Shown: positions 28,247 to 36,772, counted from the stretch's first letter. The stretch: DNA of 64,000 bases from Daejeonella sp. (GCF_030695525.1 NZ_JAUYSS010000047.1:207898-271897); one strand, 5' to 3'. Notes: generated by a model from the sequence alone, not told the origin. Program-made: numbers and translations.

Positions 28247-28254
28247 TATATTTG
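28247..28254 (+). promoter_or_regulatory. -7 box TATATTTG, 5 nt before ccmB ATG
   Basis: Exact TAnnTTTG match; TTGCA separates it from the ATG, predicting a leaderless or near-leaderless ccmB message. Confidence 0.5.
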
Positions 28255-28259
28255 TTGCA

Positions 28260-28922
28260 ATGGATTTATTGAATCAGGTTAAATTTCTGATCCGTAAGGA
28301 AATCATGCTTGAATGGCGTTCAAAATATGCATTGAATGGCATTTTACTGTATGTGGTTTCAACAGTTTTTGTATGTTATCTGGCTTTCCGCGAGATTACC
28401 AGTCCGCCAACCTGGAATGCCCTCTTCTGGATTATTATGCTATTCGCCTCAGTGAATGCGATAACCAAAAGTTTTATCCAGGAAAGCAGGGGCAGGCAGT
28501 TGTACTACTATACAATTACCAGTGCCCAGGCGATCATCATCTCCAAAATCATTTACAATATCTTCCTGATGCTGTTGCTCTCGGCCATTGCATTGGGTTT
28601 TTATACCCTGGTTTTTAAAAATCTGCTGGGAGATCCACTATTCTATTTTTTTGCAGTGCTATTGGGCAGTATCAGTTTTGCATCTGTCTTTACGATGATC
28701 TCGGGCATCGCCTCCAAAGCAAACAATGCGGGAGGGCTTATGGCTATATTAAGTTTTCCGGTGATCATACCCCTATTGGTGGTTCTGATTAAGTTATCAA
28801 AGAATGCAATGGACGGTTTAGACAGATCGGTCTCTTATGATGAGATCGGTGTTCTGATAGCCATAAATATCATTGTGATCACTACATCTTTATTGTTATT
28901 TCCTTACCTTTGGAAGGATTAA
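28260..28922 (+). CDS. ccmB: Heme exporter permease CcmB
   Basis: 220-aa membrane protein with six predicted helices (about 22-40, 47-65, 95-118, 125-150, 160-182, 195-216), matching CcmB of cytochrome c maturation System I. With CcmA it forms the ABC unit that releases holo-CcmE using ATP. The CcmA ATPase gene is not adjacent; no candidate occurs in the window other than NatA- and FtsE-type ATPases. First gene of the ccmB-ccmC pair, 12 bp apart. Confidence 0.88.
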   Translation: MDLLNQVKFLIRKEIMLEWRSKYALNGILLYVVSTVFVCYLAFREITSPPTWNALFWIIMLFASVNAITKSFIQESRGRQLYYYTITSAQAIIISKIIYNIFLMLLLSAIALGFYTLVFKNLLGDPLFYFFAVLLGSISFASVFTMISGIASKANNAGGLMAILSFPVIIPLLVVLIKLSKNAMDGLDRSVSYDEIGVLIAINIIVITTSLLLFPYLWKD

Positions 28923-28934
28923 TTCAAATTCATT

Positions 28935-29600
28935 ATGAATAAAAACTGGTGGAAAATCCTGGCCACAGTTCTTGTGCTTTACTCAATTATTGCGGGGTTT
29001 TTATTTCATGTGCCGGCAAAGCCGATCTTAAACGAAACTATCCGGAATATTCATTTTCATGTACCGATGTGGTTTGCGATGATCGTCATGCTTACCGTTT
29101 CTTTTATTTACAGTATCCGTTATCTGAATTCAGCAAATGAAAATGATGATCTGATGGCCGTAGAAAGTGCCAATGTCGGAATCATTTTCGGTATTCTGGG
29201 ACTGGTTACCGGTGCAGTTTGGGCAAAATATACCTGGGGTGAAGCCTGGAGTAATGACCCTAAACAAAATAGTGCAGCAATTGCCCTGCTTGTTTATCTG
29301 GCTTACCTTGTTTTAAGGAACTCATTAGAGGAGGAACAGAAAAGAGGCAAAATATCAGCAGTCTATAATATTTTCGCATTCCCTATAATGGTGGTCCTGT
29401 TATTCATACTTCCGCGCATGACTGACTCACTCCACCCCGGAAATGGAGGTAACCCCGGATTTAATACCCAAGATATGGCTCCCGAACTGCGCCCGGTATT
29501 TTATCCTGCTGTATTGGGTTGGATTCTGGTCAGTACCTGGATTACCACAATCAGGTATAGGATTAGGAAGGTTGAGAATAGGGAAAACTTAATTAATTGA
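28935..29600 (+). CDS. ccmC: Heme handling protein CcmC
   Basis: 221-aa six-helix membrane protein of the CcmC/CcmF heme-handling family. The tryptophan-rich loop VWAKYTWGEAWSNDPKQ (near 97-113) and the periplasmic histidines (VRN.HFHVPMW near 36-45 and SLHPGN) correspond to heme contacts in this family. It loads heme onto CcmE. Its stop codon is directly followed by a heptamer repeat and a 308-bp spacer before the ccmD-like gene. Confidence 0.9.
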   Translation: MNKNWWKILATVLVLYSIIAGFLFHVPAKPILNETIRNIHFHVPMWFAMIVMLTVSFIYSIRYLNSANENDDLMAVESANVGIIFGILGLVTGAVWAKYTWGEAWSNDPKQNSAAIALLVYLAYLVLRNSLEEEQKRGKISAVYNIFAFPIMVVLLFILPRMTDSLHPGNGGNPGFNTQDMAPELRPVFYPAVLGWILVSTWITTIRYRIRKVENRENLIN

Positions 29601-29857
29601 CAGTTGACAGTTGACAATTGAGAGTGGAGAATTGAGAATTGAGAGTTGAGCGTGAAATACAGTAGGATGTCTGAGTGTAACGAAGGAACTTAGCAATAGG
29701 TGAGTAGGTGTTTGATATGAAAAATAGAAGTCAATAGGGGCTAAGGTCCCTCCTGCATCAGGATGACAGTATCAAGTAGATTGAGAGTTGACTCCAAATA
29801 GCTATCGGGTTGACAATTGGTAGGATTTACTGACAACAGACAACTGATAACAGACAA
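29597..29857. repeat. Composite repeat spacer between ccmC and ccmD-like gene
   Basis: Starts in the ccmC stop with eight 7-nt units (29597-29652: TTGACAG twice, TTGACAA, TTGAGAG, TGGAGAA, TTGAGAA, TTGAGAG, TTGAGCG). A middle part has GAGTGTAACGAAGGA- and CTGCATCAGGATGAC-like strings, then ATAGCTAT-C-GGGTTGA-C-AATTG (29798-29819), matching 59458-59479, and a final run at 29830-29857 (CTGACAA, CAGACAA, CTGATAA, CAGACAA). It accounts for most of the 29601-29908 gap. Confidence 0.7.
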
Positions 29858-29908
29858 CCACTTTTTAGAAGAGCTAATACATTAAACTAACATATCAATT
29901 TCGGTACA

Positions 29909-30124
29909 ATGAAAAAATTTATCTTTACACTTAGCTTAATTCTGGCCTTTACATTAAACCTTCTGGCACAAAACTCCAATGGGGTTGAGATGGCTGATTC
30001 CCTGAGAGCTTCCGGAAAGATTTATGTTGTGGTGCTGGTTATCTGTGTCATCTTCATCGGACTGGCTATTTATCTCTTTTCCATTGATAGCCGATTGAAA
30101 AAAATTGAAAAACAAAAACAATAA
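29909..30124 (+). CDS. ccmD: CcmD-like small membrane protein
   Basis: 71 aa: a signal-like hydrophobic start ending LLAQ (about 1-21), a short periplasmic stretch, one transmembrane helix (38-57, VYVVVLVICVIFIGLAIYLF region) and a basic tail with RLKKIEKQKQ. The one-helix, lysine-rich cytoplasmic end after the ccmC gene is what is expected of CcmD, which stabilises the CcmABCD complex. Assignment rests on position and topology more than on sequence. Confidence 0.65.
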   Translation: MKKFIFTLSLILAFTLNLLAQNSNGVEMADSLRASGKIYVVVLVICVIFIGLAIYLFSIDSRLKKIEKQKQ

Positions 30125-30175
30125 ATAACCCGTATTTAAGTTCTTTAAATGAGGTTTTTTCTGAATGATAGAAAT

Positions 30176-30201
30176 TGTATATTGTACACTAAGTAATTTT
30201 C
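30176..30201. promoter_or_regulatory. Candidate operator shared with pfkA/NUDIX promoter
   Basis: 71 bp upstream of the glutamate dehydrogenase ATG; includes TACACTAAGTAAT identical to 7746-7758 and TGTAT five bases earlier, 22/26 overall. Suggests joint control of glycolysis and glutamate catabolism; the binding protein is inferred. Confidence 0.45.
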
Positions 30202-30271
30202 ATTTTAAGTATCGGTTTATTTCTATCAACTTTGCGGCATAAAACCAATTATTCAAATAATTTAATTTCTT

Positions 30272-31708
30272 ATGGCTAAGTCTATAGACGCAGCGCACTC
30301 AGAAACTTCGTTTTTTGGTGACGTTTGCCAGTTTTTTGATCATGCAGCACAATTTACTTCCCACCCGGAAGGATTGCTTGACCAGATCAGGTCATGTAAT
30401 AGTGTATATCGTTTCCGTTTCCCGATTCGTCGAGAGAATGGTTTTGAAGTAATTGATGCCTGGCGGGTAGAACATTCCCATCATAAATCACCTACAAAGG
30501 GGGGTATTCGGTACAGCGACATAGTAAATGAGGATGAAGTGATGGCACTTGCAGCACTCATGACTTATAAGTGTGCTATTGTTAACGTTCCATTCGGTGG
30601 GGCTAAAGGGGGTATCAAGATCAATACCAAGGATTATAGTATTGCTGAACTTGAAACCATAACCCGTCGATATACTGTTGAATTAATTAAAAAGAACTTT
30701 ATCGGTCCCGGTATTGATGTTCCTGCACCCGATTATGGTTCAGGGGAACGTGAAATGAGCTGGATTGCCGATACCTACCAAACAATGAACCCCGGTCAAT
30801 TAGACGCATTAGGATGTGTTACCGGTAAGCCGATTGCCTTGCATGGAATTGCAGGTCGGAGGGAAGCAACCGGTCGCGGGGTTGCTATTGCCATACGCGA
30901 ATGCGTAGATATAACCGAGGATATGAATAAACTTGGCCTGAGTACCGGTTTATCCGGTAAACGGGTGATTGTTCAGGGATTGGGAAATGTAGGTTATCAT
31001 ACCATCAAATATCTTATTGAGTTTGGTGCTACTGTTGTAGGTATCTGTGAGTTTGAAGGAGCAATCTACAATCCTAACGGACTTAATCTGGATGAGGTAT
31101 TCTACCATCGCAATACCACTGGTTCAATTCTTGGTTTTGCCGGATCATCAAAAGAATTCATTAATTCTGCAGAAGGTCTGGAACAGGAATGTGATATTTT
31201 GGTACCTGCTGCCCTTGAAAATCAGATTACAATAACCAATGTGGCTAATATTAAAGCTAAAATTATTGCTGAAGCAGCTAACGGACCAACAACTCCGGAT
31301 GCAGCCGATTTTCTGATCCAAAAGGGTTGTATTTTGATTCCTGATATGTATTGTAATGCCGGCGGGGTTACAGTTTCTTATTTTGAGTGGCTTAAAAACC
31401 TTTCTCATGTCGCATTTGGTCGTATGGATAAAAGATATGAAGAAAATGCCAATCAGAATCTGGTCAATATGGTTGAAAAGATAACGGGTATTTCACTTGA
31501 TTCGGCTCAGAAAAGCATTATTGTTAAGGGAGCCACTGAGCTTGAATTGGTTAATTCCGGACTCGAAGACACTATGATCCGTTCTTATCACGAGATACGT
31601 GATATACAAATGGCAAACCCTAAGATTGACGGACTCAGAACCGCCGCATTCGTTGGTTCGATCGATAAAGTCGCCATTTCCTATATGAATATGGGAATCT
31701 GGCCATGA
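30272..31708 (+). CDS. gdhA: Glutamate dehydrogenase (Glu/Leu/Phe/Val family)
   Basis: 478-aa oxidoreductase interconverting glutamate and 2-oxoglutarate plus ammonia. Substrate-side lysines are seen in PTKGGIR (K76), TYKCAIVNVPFGGAKGG (K100, K112), followed by the Rossmann motif GLGNVGYHT and AAEAANGPTT, NAGGVTVSYFEW. NAD versus NADP preference is not settled by eye. It sits between ccmD-like and ccmE genes but has its own upstream motif and a downstream hairpin, so it is likely an independent unit inserted in the ccm cluster. Confidence 0.93.
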   Translation: MAKSIDAAHSETSFFGDVCQFFDHAAQFTSHPEGLLDQIRSCNSVYRFRFPIRRENGFEVIDAWRVEHSHHKSPTKGGIRYSDIVNEDEVMALAALMTYKCAIVNVPFGGAKGGIKINTKDYSIAELETITRRYTVELIKKNFIGPGIDVPAPDYGSGEREMSWIADTYQTMNPGQLDALGCVTGKPIALHGIAGRREATGRGVAIAIRECVDITEDMNKLGLSTGLSGKRVIVQGLGNVGYHTIKYLIEFGATVVGICEFEGAIYNPNGLNLDEVFYHRNTTGSILGFAGSSKEFINSAEGLEQECDILVPAALENQITITNVANIKAKIIAEAANGPTTPDAADFLIQKGCILIPDMYCNAGGVTVSYFEWLKNLSHVAFGRMDKRYEENANQNLVNMVEKITGISLDSAQKSIIVKGATELELVNSGLEDTMIRSYHEIRDIQMANPKIDGLRTAAFVGSIDKVAISYMNMGIWP

Positions 31709-31727
31709 TCAGAACTGTTTAAACATG

Positions 31728-31755
31728 CAAAGGGAGGCTGTAAGGTTTCCCTTTG
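31728..31755 (+). terminator. Probable terminator after glutamate dehydrogenase
   Basis: 8-bp stem CAAAGGGA/TCCCTTTG with a 12-nt loop, followed by TTATTT, 20 bp after the stop. The T-run is weak. Confidence 0.55.
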
Positions 31756-31794
31756 TTATTTAGAATGATTCTAATATAGAAACATTCTTGTTAT

Positions 31795-31827
31795 ATTGAC
31801 TATTAATTGAAGTATTTAGTATTTTTG
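31795..31827 (+). promoter_or_regulatory. Promoter of ccmE: ATTG - 21 nt - TATTTTTG
   Basis: TATTTTTG (31820-31827) matches TAnnTTTG and ATTG (31795-31798) is placed as a partial -33 element, one of the few spots with both. Leader to the ccmE ATG would be about 30 nt. Confidence 0.5.
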
Positions 31828-31862
31828 TATTTGCATTTGATAGGATCATTTAAAAGCATCAT

Positions 31863-32273
31863 ATGAAAAAGAGTTCCATCGCCGGCATTGTTATTATAGC
31901 ATTAGCAATAGGTATTATAATCAGTACATACGCTGATTCAAGTACCTATGGCTCATTTGCAGATGCCGCAGAAAGTAGTTCAGAGTTACATGTTGTAGGA
32001 CAACTGAATAAGGAAAAAGAACTTTTTTATAAACCACAGCAGGATGCCAATTATTTTGCGTTCTACATGAAAGATAATGAAGGTAAGGAGCGCAAAGTAG
32101 TATTTAATGGCTCTAAACCACAGGATTTTGAACGTTCTGAACAGATTGTTTTAACTGGCAAAATGATTGGCAATGAATTTCATGCTTCCAAAATTCTAAT
32201 GAAGTGCCCTTCTAAATATACTACGGATGAAGTAGAGGTTACTGAAGTGACTGCTACATCCGCCAAAATCTAA
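31863..32273 (+). CDS. ccmE: Cytochrome c maturation heme chaperone CcmE, CxxxY type
   Basis: 136-aa protein with an N-terminal membrane anchor (about 5-24) and a small OB-fold domain. CcmE binds heme covalently in transit. The classical heme-binding motif HxxxY is replaced by C115-P-S-K-Y119 (in LMKCPSKYT). Cys-type CcmE with absent CcmG/CcmH has been described from Desulfovibrio (often called System I*), and this one agrees at the key position. ccmF follows 6 bp downstream. Confidence 0.87.
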   Translation: MKKSSIAGIVIIALAIGIIISTYADSSTYGSFADAAESSSELHVVGQLNKEKELFYKPQQDANYFAFYMKDNEGKERKVVFNGSKPQDFERSEQIVLTGKMIGNEFHASKILMKCPSKYTTDEVEVTEVTATSAKI

Positions 32274-32279
32274 ATTTTA

Positions 32280-34745
32280 ATGGAAATACAATACATTGGA
32301 GAAAACCTTCTTCCGGGGAAGATTGGGCAATTCTTCATCATACTGTCGTTTTGTACTGCTCTTCTGGCAACCCTTGCCTATTATTTTGCAACTACAACTT
32401 CACATTCTAAAGACCAATCAGAGCGGGCAAGTTCTGATGGCTGGAAACGTATTGCAAGAATTGCATTTCGTTTAAATGCACTTGCCGTTATTGGAATAGG
32501 GTCATGCCTGTATTACATTATTTATAATCACTTGTTTGAATACAATTATGCATGGGCTCATTCATCGAAGATACTTCCGGTTTATTATATTATCTCTTCC
32601 TTTTGGGAAGGGCAGGAAGGAAGTTTCTGGCTTTGGATGTTCTGGCAGGGATTTTTAGGGACAATTATTCTTTCAAAGGGCAAAACCTGGGAAAATTCAG
32701 TCATGACTACCATCATGCTTTCTCAGACCTTTATCGCTTCAATGCTGGTAGGGGTTGAGGTTTTCGGACTTAGGATTGGAAGTTCTCCATTTATCTTGCT
32801 AAGAGATGCAATTCAGGGACCTATTTTTGCACGTGGCGATTACCTGAGCATGATTACAGATGGTAATGGATTAAACCCACTGCTACAGAATTATTGGATG
32901 GTTATTCATCCACCTACATTATTTCTTGGTTTTGCATCGATGATTATTCCATTTGCCTATGCAATTGGGGGCTTATGGGAAAGACGATACTCTGAATGGA
33001 TAAAACCAGCATTACCATGGACACTTTTTGCAGTGATGATACTGGGAACAGGGATTATTATGGGCTCTTTTTGGGCATATGAAGCATTAAATTTTGGCGG
33101 CTTCTGGGCCTGGGATCCGGTTGAGAATGCCTCAATCATTCCATGGATGACCCTCATTGCAGCCCTTCACGTGCTGATCGCTTATAGAAATTCAGGACAT
33201 TCTTATTTTACTGGAACCTTTCTGGTATTGATCAGCTTCGTACTTGTACTTTATGCTTCTTTTTTAACCCGTAGTGGTATTTTAGGTGAAACATCTGTAC
33301 ATGCCTTTACCGATTTGGGGATGTTCTGGCATCTGGTTCTATATGTTTTGGCCTTCCTTTTTATTGCTGTTTTATTTCTGGTTATCCGTTGGAAGGAGCT
33401 TCCAATAACCAAAAAGGATGAAGAAACCTATTCACGTGAATTCTGGCTTTTTATTGGGGCTCTGGTTTTATCAATTGCATGTCTTCAGATACTTGCTTCA
33501 ACCTCTGTGCCTGTATTTAATGCCGTTTTTGGGACAGAGATCGCGCCACCGCCTGATGTTATTGCTCATTACAATAAGTGGCAGGTTCCTTTTGCAGTTG
33601 TTATTGCCTTTATTTCAGCATTTTCGCAATTTCTGAAATACAAAAAGACAGATCCTAAGAAATTCTTTGTTAGTATTTCTATATCACTGCTTGTTTCAGT
33701 ATTCATTACTGCGGCAGCTGTTTATGTGATGAATATATATTCCAATGTGATGTATATCATCCTGACTTATGCTTGCGTGTTTTCCATACTGGCGAATGCT
33801 AAAATTTTAGGTGAAGCATTTAAAGGAAAGTGGAGACTTGCCGGTTCTGCAGTTGCGCACATTGGATTTGCCTTATTGCTGGTTGGAGCACTTGTAGCAG
33901 CCGCTACAAATAAAGTGATTTCCGTAAATAATACAGGTATTGGTTTTGGCGATGAATTTGCTAAGAGCAATAATCCCCGTGAAAACATTATTCTTTACAA
34001 GGATGAGCCTACAAAGATGGACCGATATACAGTCACTTATTTGGGTGACTCAACCCAGGGTGTAAATACCTATTATAGAATAAATTATAAGGTAATTGAT
34101 GAAAAAAGCGGAACTATTAAAGAAAACTTTACGCTCTATCCAAATGCACAGCAGAATGCCAAAATGAGACAGATCATAGCCTCTCCTGATACCAGACACT
34201 ACCTGTTTCATGATGTTTATACCCATGTGAGCAGTGTGCCACTAAAAGAGGACGATCATGAGGACCATGAAGGTCATTCTGATGATGAAAATTATGAAAA
34301 GCCTGTTACCTATGAAGTGAATGTTGGTGATACTGTGCGTTTCAGAGAGGGATATATACTGGTTAAAGGAATCAACCGGGACGCTAAGATTCAGAATATA
34401 CCTGTAGGCGAGCGTGATATCGCTATTGGCTTGCAGTTAGAAGTAAATTCAGATGGAAAGGTATACCCATCTGAACCCATTTATTTATTAAAAGATGGTT
34501 CAAAATTTGATTTTGGAAAAAAAGTTGATGAAATGGGACTGAAATTGCGCTTTTCAAACGTTTTTCCTGATAAAGACAAGCTTGAACTGATGGTTTATCA
34601 AAAGCCAAAAGCAGAAAAGGATTGGGTTGTTTTAAAGGCCATTGTGTTTCCATATATAAATTTATTTTGGGGCGGAACAATCATTATGGTGATCGGATTT
34701 ATTCTTTCTATTTTCAGACGAAATAAGGAAATAAAACAAGCCTGA
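32280..34745 (+). CDS. ccmF: Cytochrome c heme lyase subunit CcmF
   Basis: 821-aa multi-pass membrane protein (about 14-15 helices) that attaches heme to apocytochromes. The WWD-type loop GGFWAWDPVENASIIPWM (near 278-295) and GQEGSFWLWMFWQG (near 116-129) are visible, with conserved periplasmic histidines such as VIHPPTLFLGF. A periplasmic domain near 540-790 contains an H/D/E-rich stretch (EDDHEDHEGHSDDE) that might bind metal or be a linker. Its stop overlaps the next ATG by one base (TGATG). No ccmG or ccmH follows. Confidence 0.92.
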   Translation: MEIQYIGENLLPGKIGQFFIILSFCTALLATLAYYFATTTSHSKDQSERASSDGWKRIARIAFRLNALAVIGIGSCLYYIIYNHLFEYNYAWAHSSKILPVYYIISSFWEGQEGSFWLWMFWQGFLGTIILSKGKTWENSVMTTIMLSQTFIASMLVGVEVFGLRIGSSPFILLRDAIQGPIFARGDYLSMITDGNGLNPLLQNYWMVIHPPTLFLGFASMIIPFAYAIGGLWERRYSEWIKPALPWTLFAVMILGTGIIMGSFWAYEALNFGGFWAWDPVENASIIPWMTLIAALHVLIAYRNSGHSYFTGTFLVLISFVLVLYASFLTRSGILGETSVHAFTDLGMFWHLVLYVLAFLFIAVLFLVIRWKELPITKKDEETYSREFWLFIGALVLSIACLQILASTSVPVFNAVFGTEIAPPPDVIAHYNKWQVPFAVVIAFISAFSQFLKYKKTDPKKFFVSISISLLVSVFITAAAVYVMNIYSNVMYIILTYACVFSILANAKILGEAFKGKWRLAGSAVAHIGFALLLVGALVAAATNKVISVNNTGIGFGDEFAKSNNPRENIILYKDEPTKMDRYTVTYLGDSTQGVNTYYRINYKVIDEKSGTIKENFTLYPNAQQNAKMRQIIASPDTRHYLFHDVYTHVSSVPLKEDDHEDHEGHSDDENYEKPVTYEVNVGDTVRFREGYILVKGINRDAKIQNIPVGERDIAIGLQLEVNSDGKVYPSEPIYLLKDGSKFDFGKKVDEMGLKLRFSNVFPDKDKLELMVYQKPKAEKDWVVLKAIVFPYINLFWGGTIIMVIGFILSIFRRNKEIKQA

Positions 34746-35521
34746 TGAATATTGTCATTTTGGGCAGCGGCAATGTAGCCACGCATTTAGGTCGCGCATT
34801 TAAAATGGCAGGGCAGGATATTACCCAGGTTTGGAGTCGCGATATTACCCATGCAAGTGCATTGGCAGATACTCTGGCAGCAGAACCAATCGACAATATG
34901 TTTGACCTGAATCGTTCTGCAGACCTGTTTATTATTGCTGTTAAGGATGAAGCCATCAGGGAACTTGCTCTTGAATTAAAACTTGCTGATCAATTACTTG
35001 TACATACATCCGGTTCAACCGGACTTTCAGCTCTTGACGGGGCATCTACAAAAGTTGGAGTGTTTTACCCGCTACAAACTTTCTCAAAGATTAAATCGGT
35101 TGATTTCAGGCAGATTCCAATAATCATTGAAGCGAATGCTCCAGAAGTATTAACAAGTATTCGCGCAGTCGCCGACCGCTTATCAGAAAATGTAATTGAA
35201 TTAAATTCAGAACAACGAAAAACACTTCATGTTGCTGCGGTATTTGCCTGTAATTTTACCAATCATCTGTTCGGGCTCGCTCAGGAATTATTGGAAGAAA
35301 AAGGCCTGGATTACGAGCTTTTGAAACCACTGATTGAAGAAACTCTCAGTAAAATTGAAATGAATGATCCGGTTTCTGTTCAGACCGGCCCGGCTATCAG
35401 GGAAGATCAGGCGACCATTCAGGCTCACCTCGAAGTTCTCAAACCTAATCCTGCTTTGTCAGAGCTTTATACTAAACTTAGTCAAAGCATAGTCAATTTG
35501 CACAAGCGCTCACAGGGCTGA
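34745..35521 (+). CDS. Rossmann-like / DUF2520 protein
   Basis: 258-aa protein with an N-terminal NADP-binding Rossmann fold (MNIVILGSGNVATHLGRAF, 1-19) and a C-terminal helical DUF2520 domain (about 130-250; HVAAVFACNFTNHL). Related to F420/NADP-dependent oxidoreductases and 6-phosphogluconate dehydrogenase-like proteins, but no reaction is established for this group. Translationally coupled to ccmF (TGATG). Confidence 0.8.
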   Translation: MNIVILGSGNVATHLGRAFKMAGQDITQVWSRDITHASALADTLAAEPIDNMFDLNRSADLFIIAVKDEAIRELALELKLADQLLVHTSGSTGLSALDGASTKVGVFYPLQTFSKIKSVDFRQIPIIIEANAPEVLTSIRAVADRLSENVIELNSEQRKTLHVAAVFACNFTNHLFGLAQELLEEKGLDYELLKPLIEETLSKIEMNDPVSVQTGPAIREDQATIQAHLEVLKPNPALSELYTKLSQSIVNLHKRSQG

Positions 35522-35532
35522 GTTTAAAATGC

Positions 35533-35540
35533 TATTTTTG
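35533..35540 (+). promoter_or_regulatory. -7 box TATTTTTG, 5 nt before ferredoxin ATG
   Basis: Exact TAnnTTTG; CACTA separates it from the ATG at 35546. Predicts leaderless transcription of the ferredoxin-iscX unit. Confidence 0.5.
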
Positions 35541-35545
35541 CACTA

Positions 35546-35878
35546 ATGAACATTTTTAAATTAAAAATCAATTTTGAAGAGGCTTCAAAGTCATCAGTAG
35601 AGCTTCCAATAGCGGAAGGCGAATCAGTTCTTGATGTTTGTCTGGATAACGGGATTGAATTACAACATAATTGTGGTGGTGTTTGCGGATGCAGTACCTG
35701 TCAGGTTTATGTTAATTCCGGTATGGATAATATTCAGGAGATATCAGATAAAGAAGAGGATTTTATCGATCGTGCTGTTAATCCGAGGATCAATTCAAGA
35801 CTGGGTTGTCAGTGTGTTTTAATAAATGGTGATATTGAAGTAACACTTCCGGATCAGAATCAGTTTTTAGGACATTAA
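35546..35878 (+). CDS. fdx: [2Fe-2S] adrenodoxin-type ferredoxin
   Basis: 110-aa electron carrier. Cluster ligands fit C43-x5-C49-x2-C52 in HNCGGVCGCSTC and C88 in RLGCQC. This is the ISC-type ferredoxin pattern rather than the plant type, so it probably donates electrons during Fe-S assembly. Extra cysteines C47 and C90 are present. iscX follows by 18 bp and hscA is elsewhere in the window. Confidence 0.92.
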   Translation: MNIFKLKINFEEASKSSVELPIAEGESVLDVCLDNGIELQHNCGGVCGCSTCQVYVNSGMDNIQEISDKEEDFIDRAVNPRINSRLGCQCVLINGDIEVTLPDQNQFLGH

Positions 35879-35896
35879 TTCAATTATACAATAGAT

Positions 35897-36139
35897 ATGG
35901 CGAAAGAAAGTTTTGAATTACCGATATATTGGAATGATTATGAAGATATAGCTATAGGTCTTTATGAGAAATTTGGAGATGATTTTGGAGAGTCCCAGAT
36001 ATACAGAATACGATTCACCGAACTTCTCGACTGGATTTTAAGTCTTCCGAATTTCGCAGGTACCCGTGAGCAATCAAATGAAGGTCATCTGGAGCAAATT
36101 CAAACGGCCTGGGTTTACGAGTGGCGCGATAATCAATAG
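35897..36139 (+). CDS. iscX: Fe-S cluster assembly protein IscX
   Basis: 80-aa acidic helical protein. Hallmarks of IscX/YfhJ are visible: DYEDIAIGLYEKFGDDF near the start, IRFTELLDWILSLPNF in the middle and LEQIQTAWVYEWRD at the end. In E. coli IscX binds IscS and iron and tunes cluster assembly. Adjacent to the ISC-type ferredoxin. Its 3' end is followed by a long heptamer repeat. Confidence 0.92.
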   Translation: MAKESFELPIYWNDYEDIAIGLYEKFGDDFGESQIYRIRFTELLDWILSLPNFAGTREQSNEGHLEQIQTAWVYEWRDNQ

Positions 36140-36235
36140 GAAGCAGGAAGCCGGAAGTCTGATGTCAGAAGTATGAAGTCTGATGTCCGAACTCTGACCT
36201 CCGACCTCATACCTCGGACTTCATACCTCAATTCT
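36138..36235. repeat. Fourteen-unit heptamer-register repeat with inverted halves
   Basis: Units from AGGAAGC, AGGAAGC, CGGAAGT, CTGATGT, CAGAAGT, ATGAAGT through CCGAACT, CTGACCT, CCGACCT, CATACCT, CGGACTT to CATACCT, CAATTCT, all in exact 7-nt phase. The left half is purine-rich and the right half is roughly its complement (GTATGAAGTC against GGACTTCATAC), so a hairpin can form. Ends 6 bp before the KdsC-like ATG. Confidence 0.8.
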
Positions 36236-36241
36236 ACCCCC

Positions 36242-36772
36242 ATGTTCTTAGAAAAACTAAAGCATATTAAAGCATTTATTCTTGATGTTGATGGTGTCAT
36301 GACCAATGGTATGCTGCTGGTTACTGAGTCGGGAGAGTTTTTAAGGCAGTTTAATATCAAAGATGGTTATGCCCTTCAACTGGCCATTAAACGGGGGTTT
36401 AAGATAGCAATTGTTTCAGGTGCAAGATCAAAAGGGGTAGAGCATCGCTTAAGAGGACTTGGTATTACGGATATTTATCTCGGTTTGGAATCTAAAACCG
36501 GAGCTTATAATGAGTTTATTCAGAAGAATGGATTATTGCCAGAGCAAGTGCTCTTTATGGGGGATGATATTCCCGATCTGGAGCTAATGAAAATGGCGGG
36601 TCTTGCGGTTTGTCCGGCTGATGCAGTTGAGGAAATTAAAGTTCTTGCCCACTATATTTCCCCAAAAAATGGCGGTGATTCATGCGTGAGGGATATCGTT
36701 GAAAAAGTAATGAAGATCCAGAACCTCTGGACTAGTGCAGATCCGTCTGCTGCTGATGGGAGCAAAATCTGA
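36242..36772 (+). CDS. KdsC-like HAD phosphatase (KDO-8-phosphate phosphatase family)
   Basis: 176-aa HAD phosphatase of the C0, cap-less tetrameric type. Motif I DVDGVMT (15-21), IVSGA with the motif II Ser, and MGDDIPDLELM as motif IV. Best candidate for 3-deoxy-D-manno-octulosonate-8-phosphate phosphatase in lipopolysaccharide synthesis; an acylneuraminate-type phosphatase is possible. Start set at ATG 36242 because the upstream open frame is only repeat. No kds genes adjacent. Confidence 0.85.
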   Translation: MFLEKLKHIKAFILDVDGVMTNGMLLVTESGEFLRQFNIKDGYALQLAIKRGFKIAIVSGARSKGVEHRLRGLGITDIYLGLESKTGAYNEFIQKNGLLPEQVLFMGDDIPDLELMKMAGLAVCPADAVEEIKVLAHYISPKNGGDSCVRDIVEKVMKIQNLWTSADPSAADGSKI

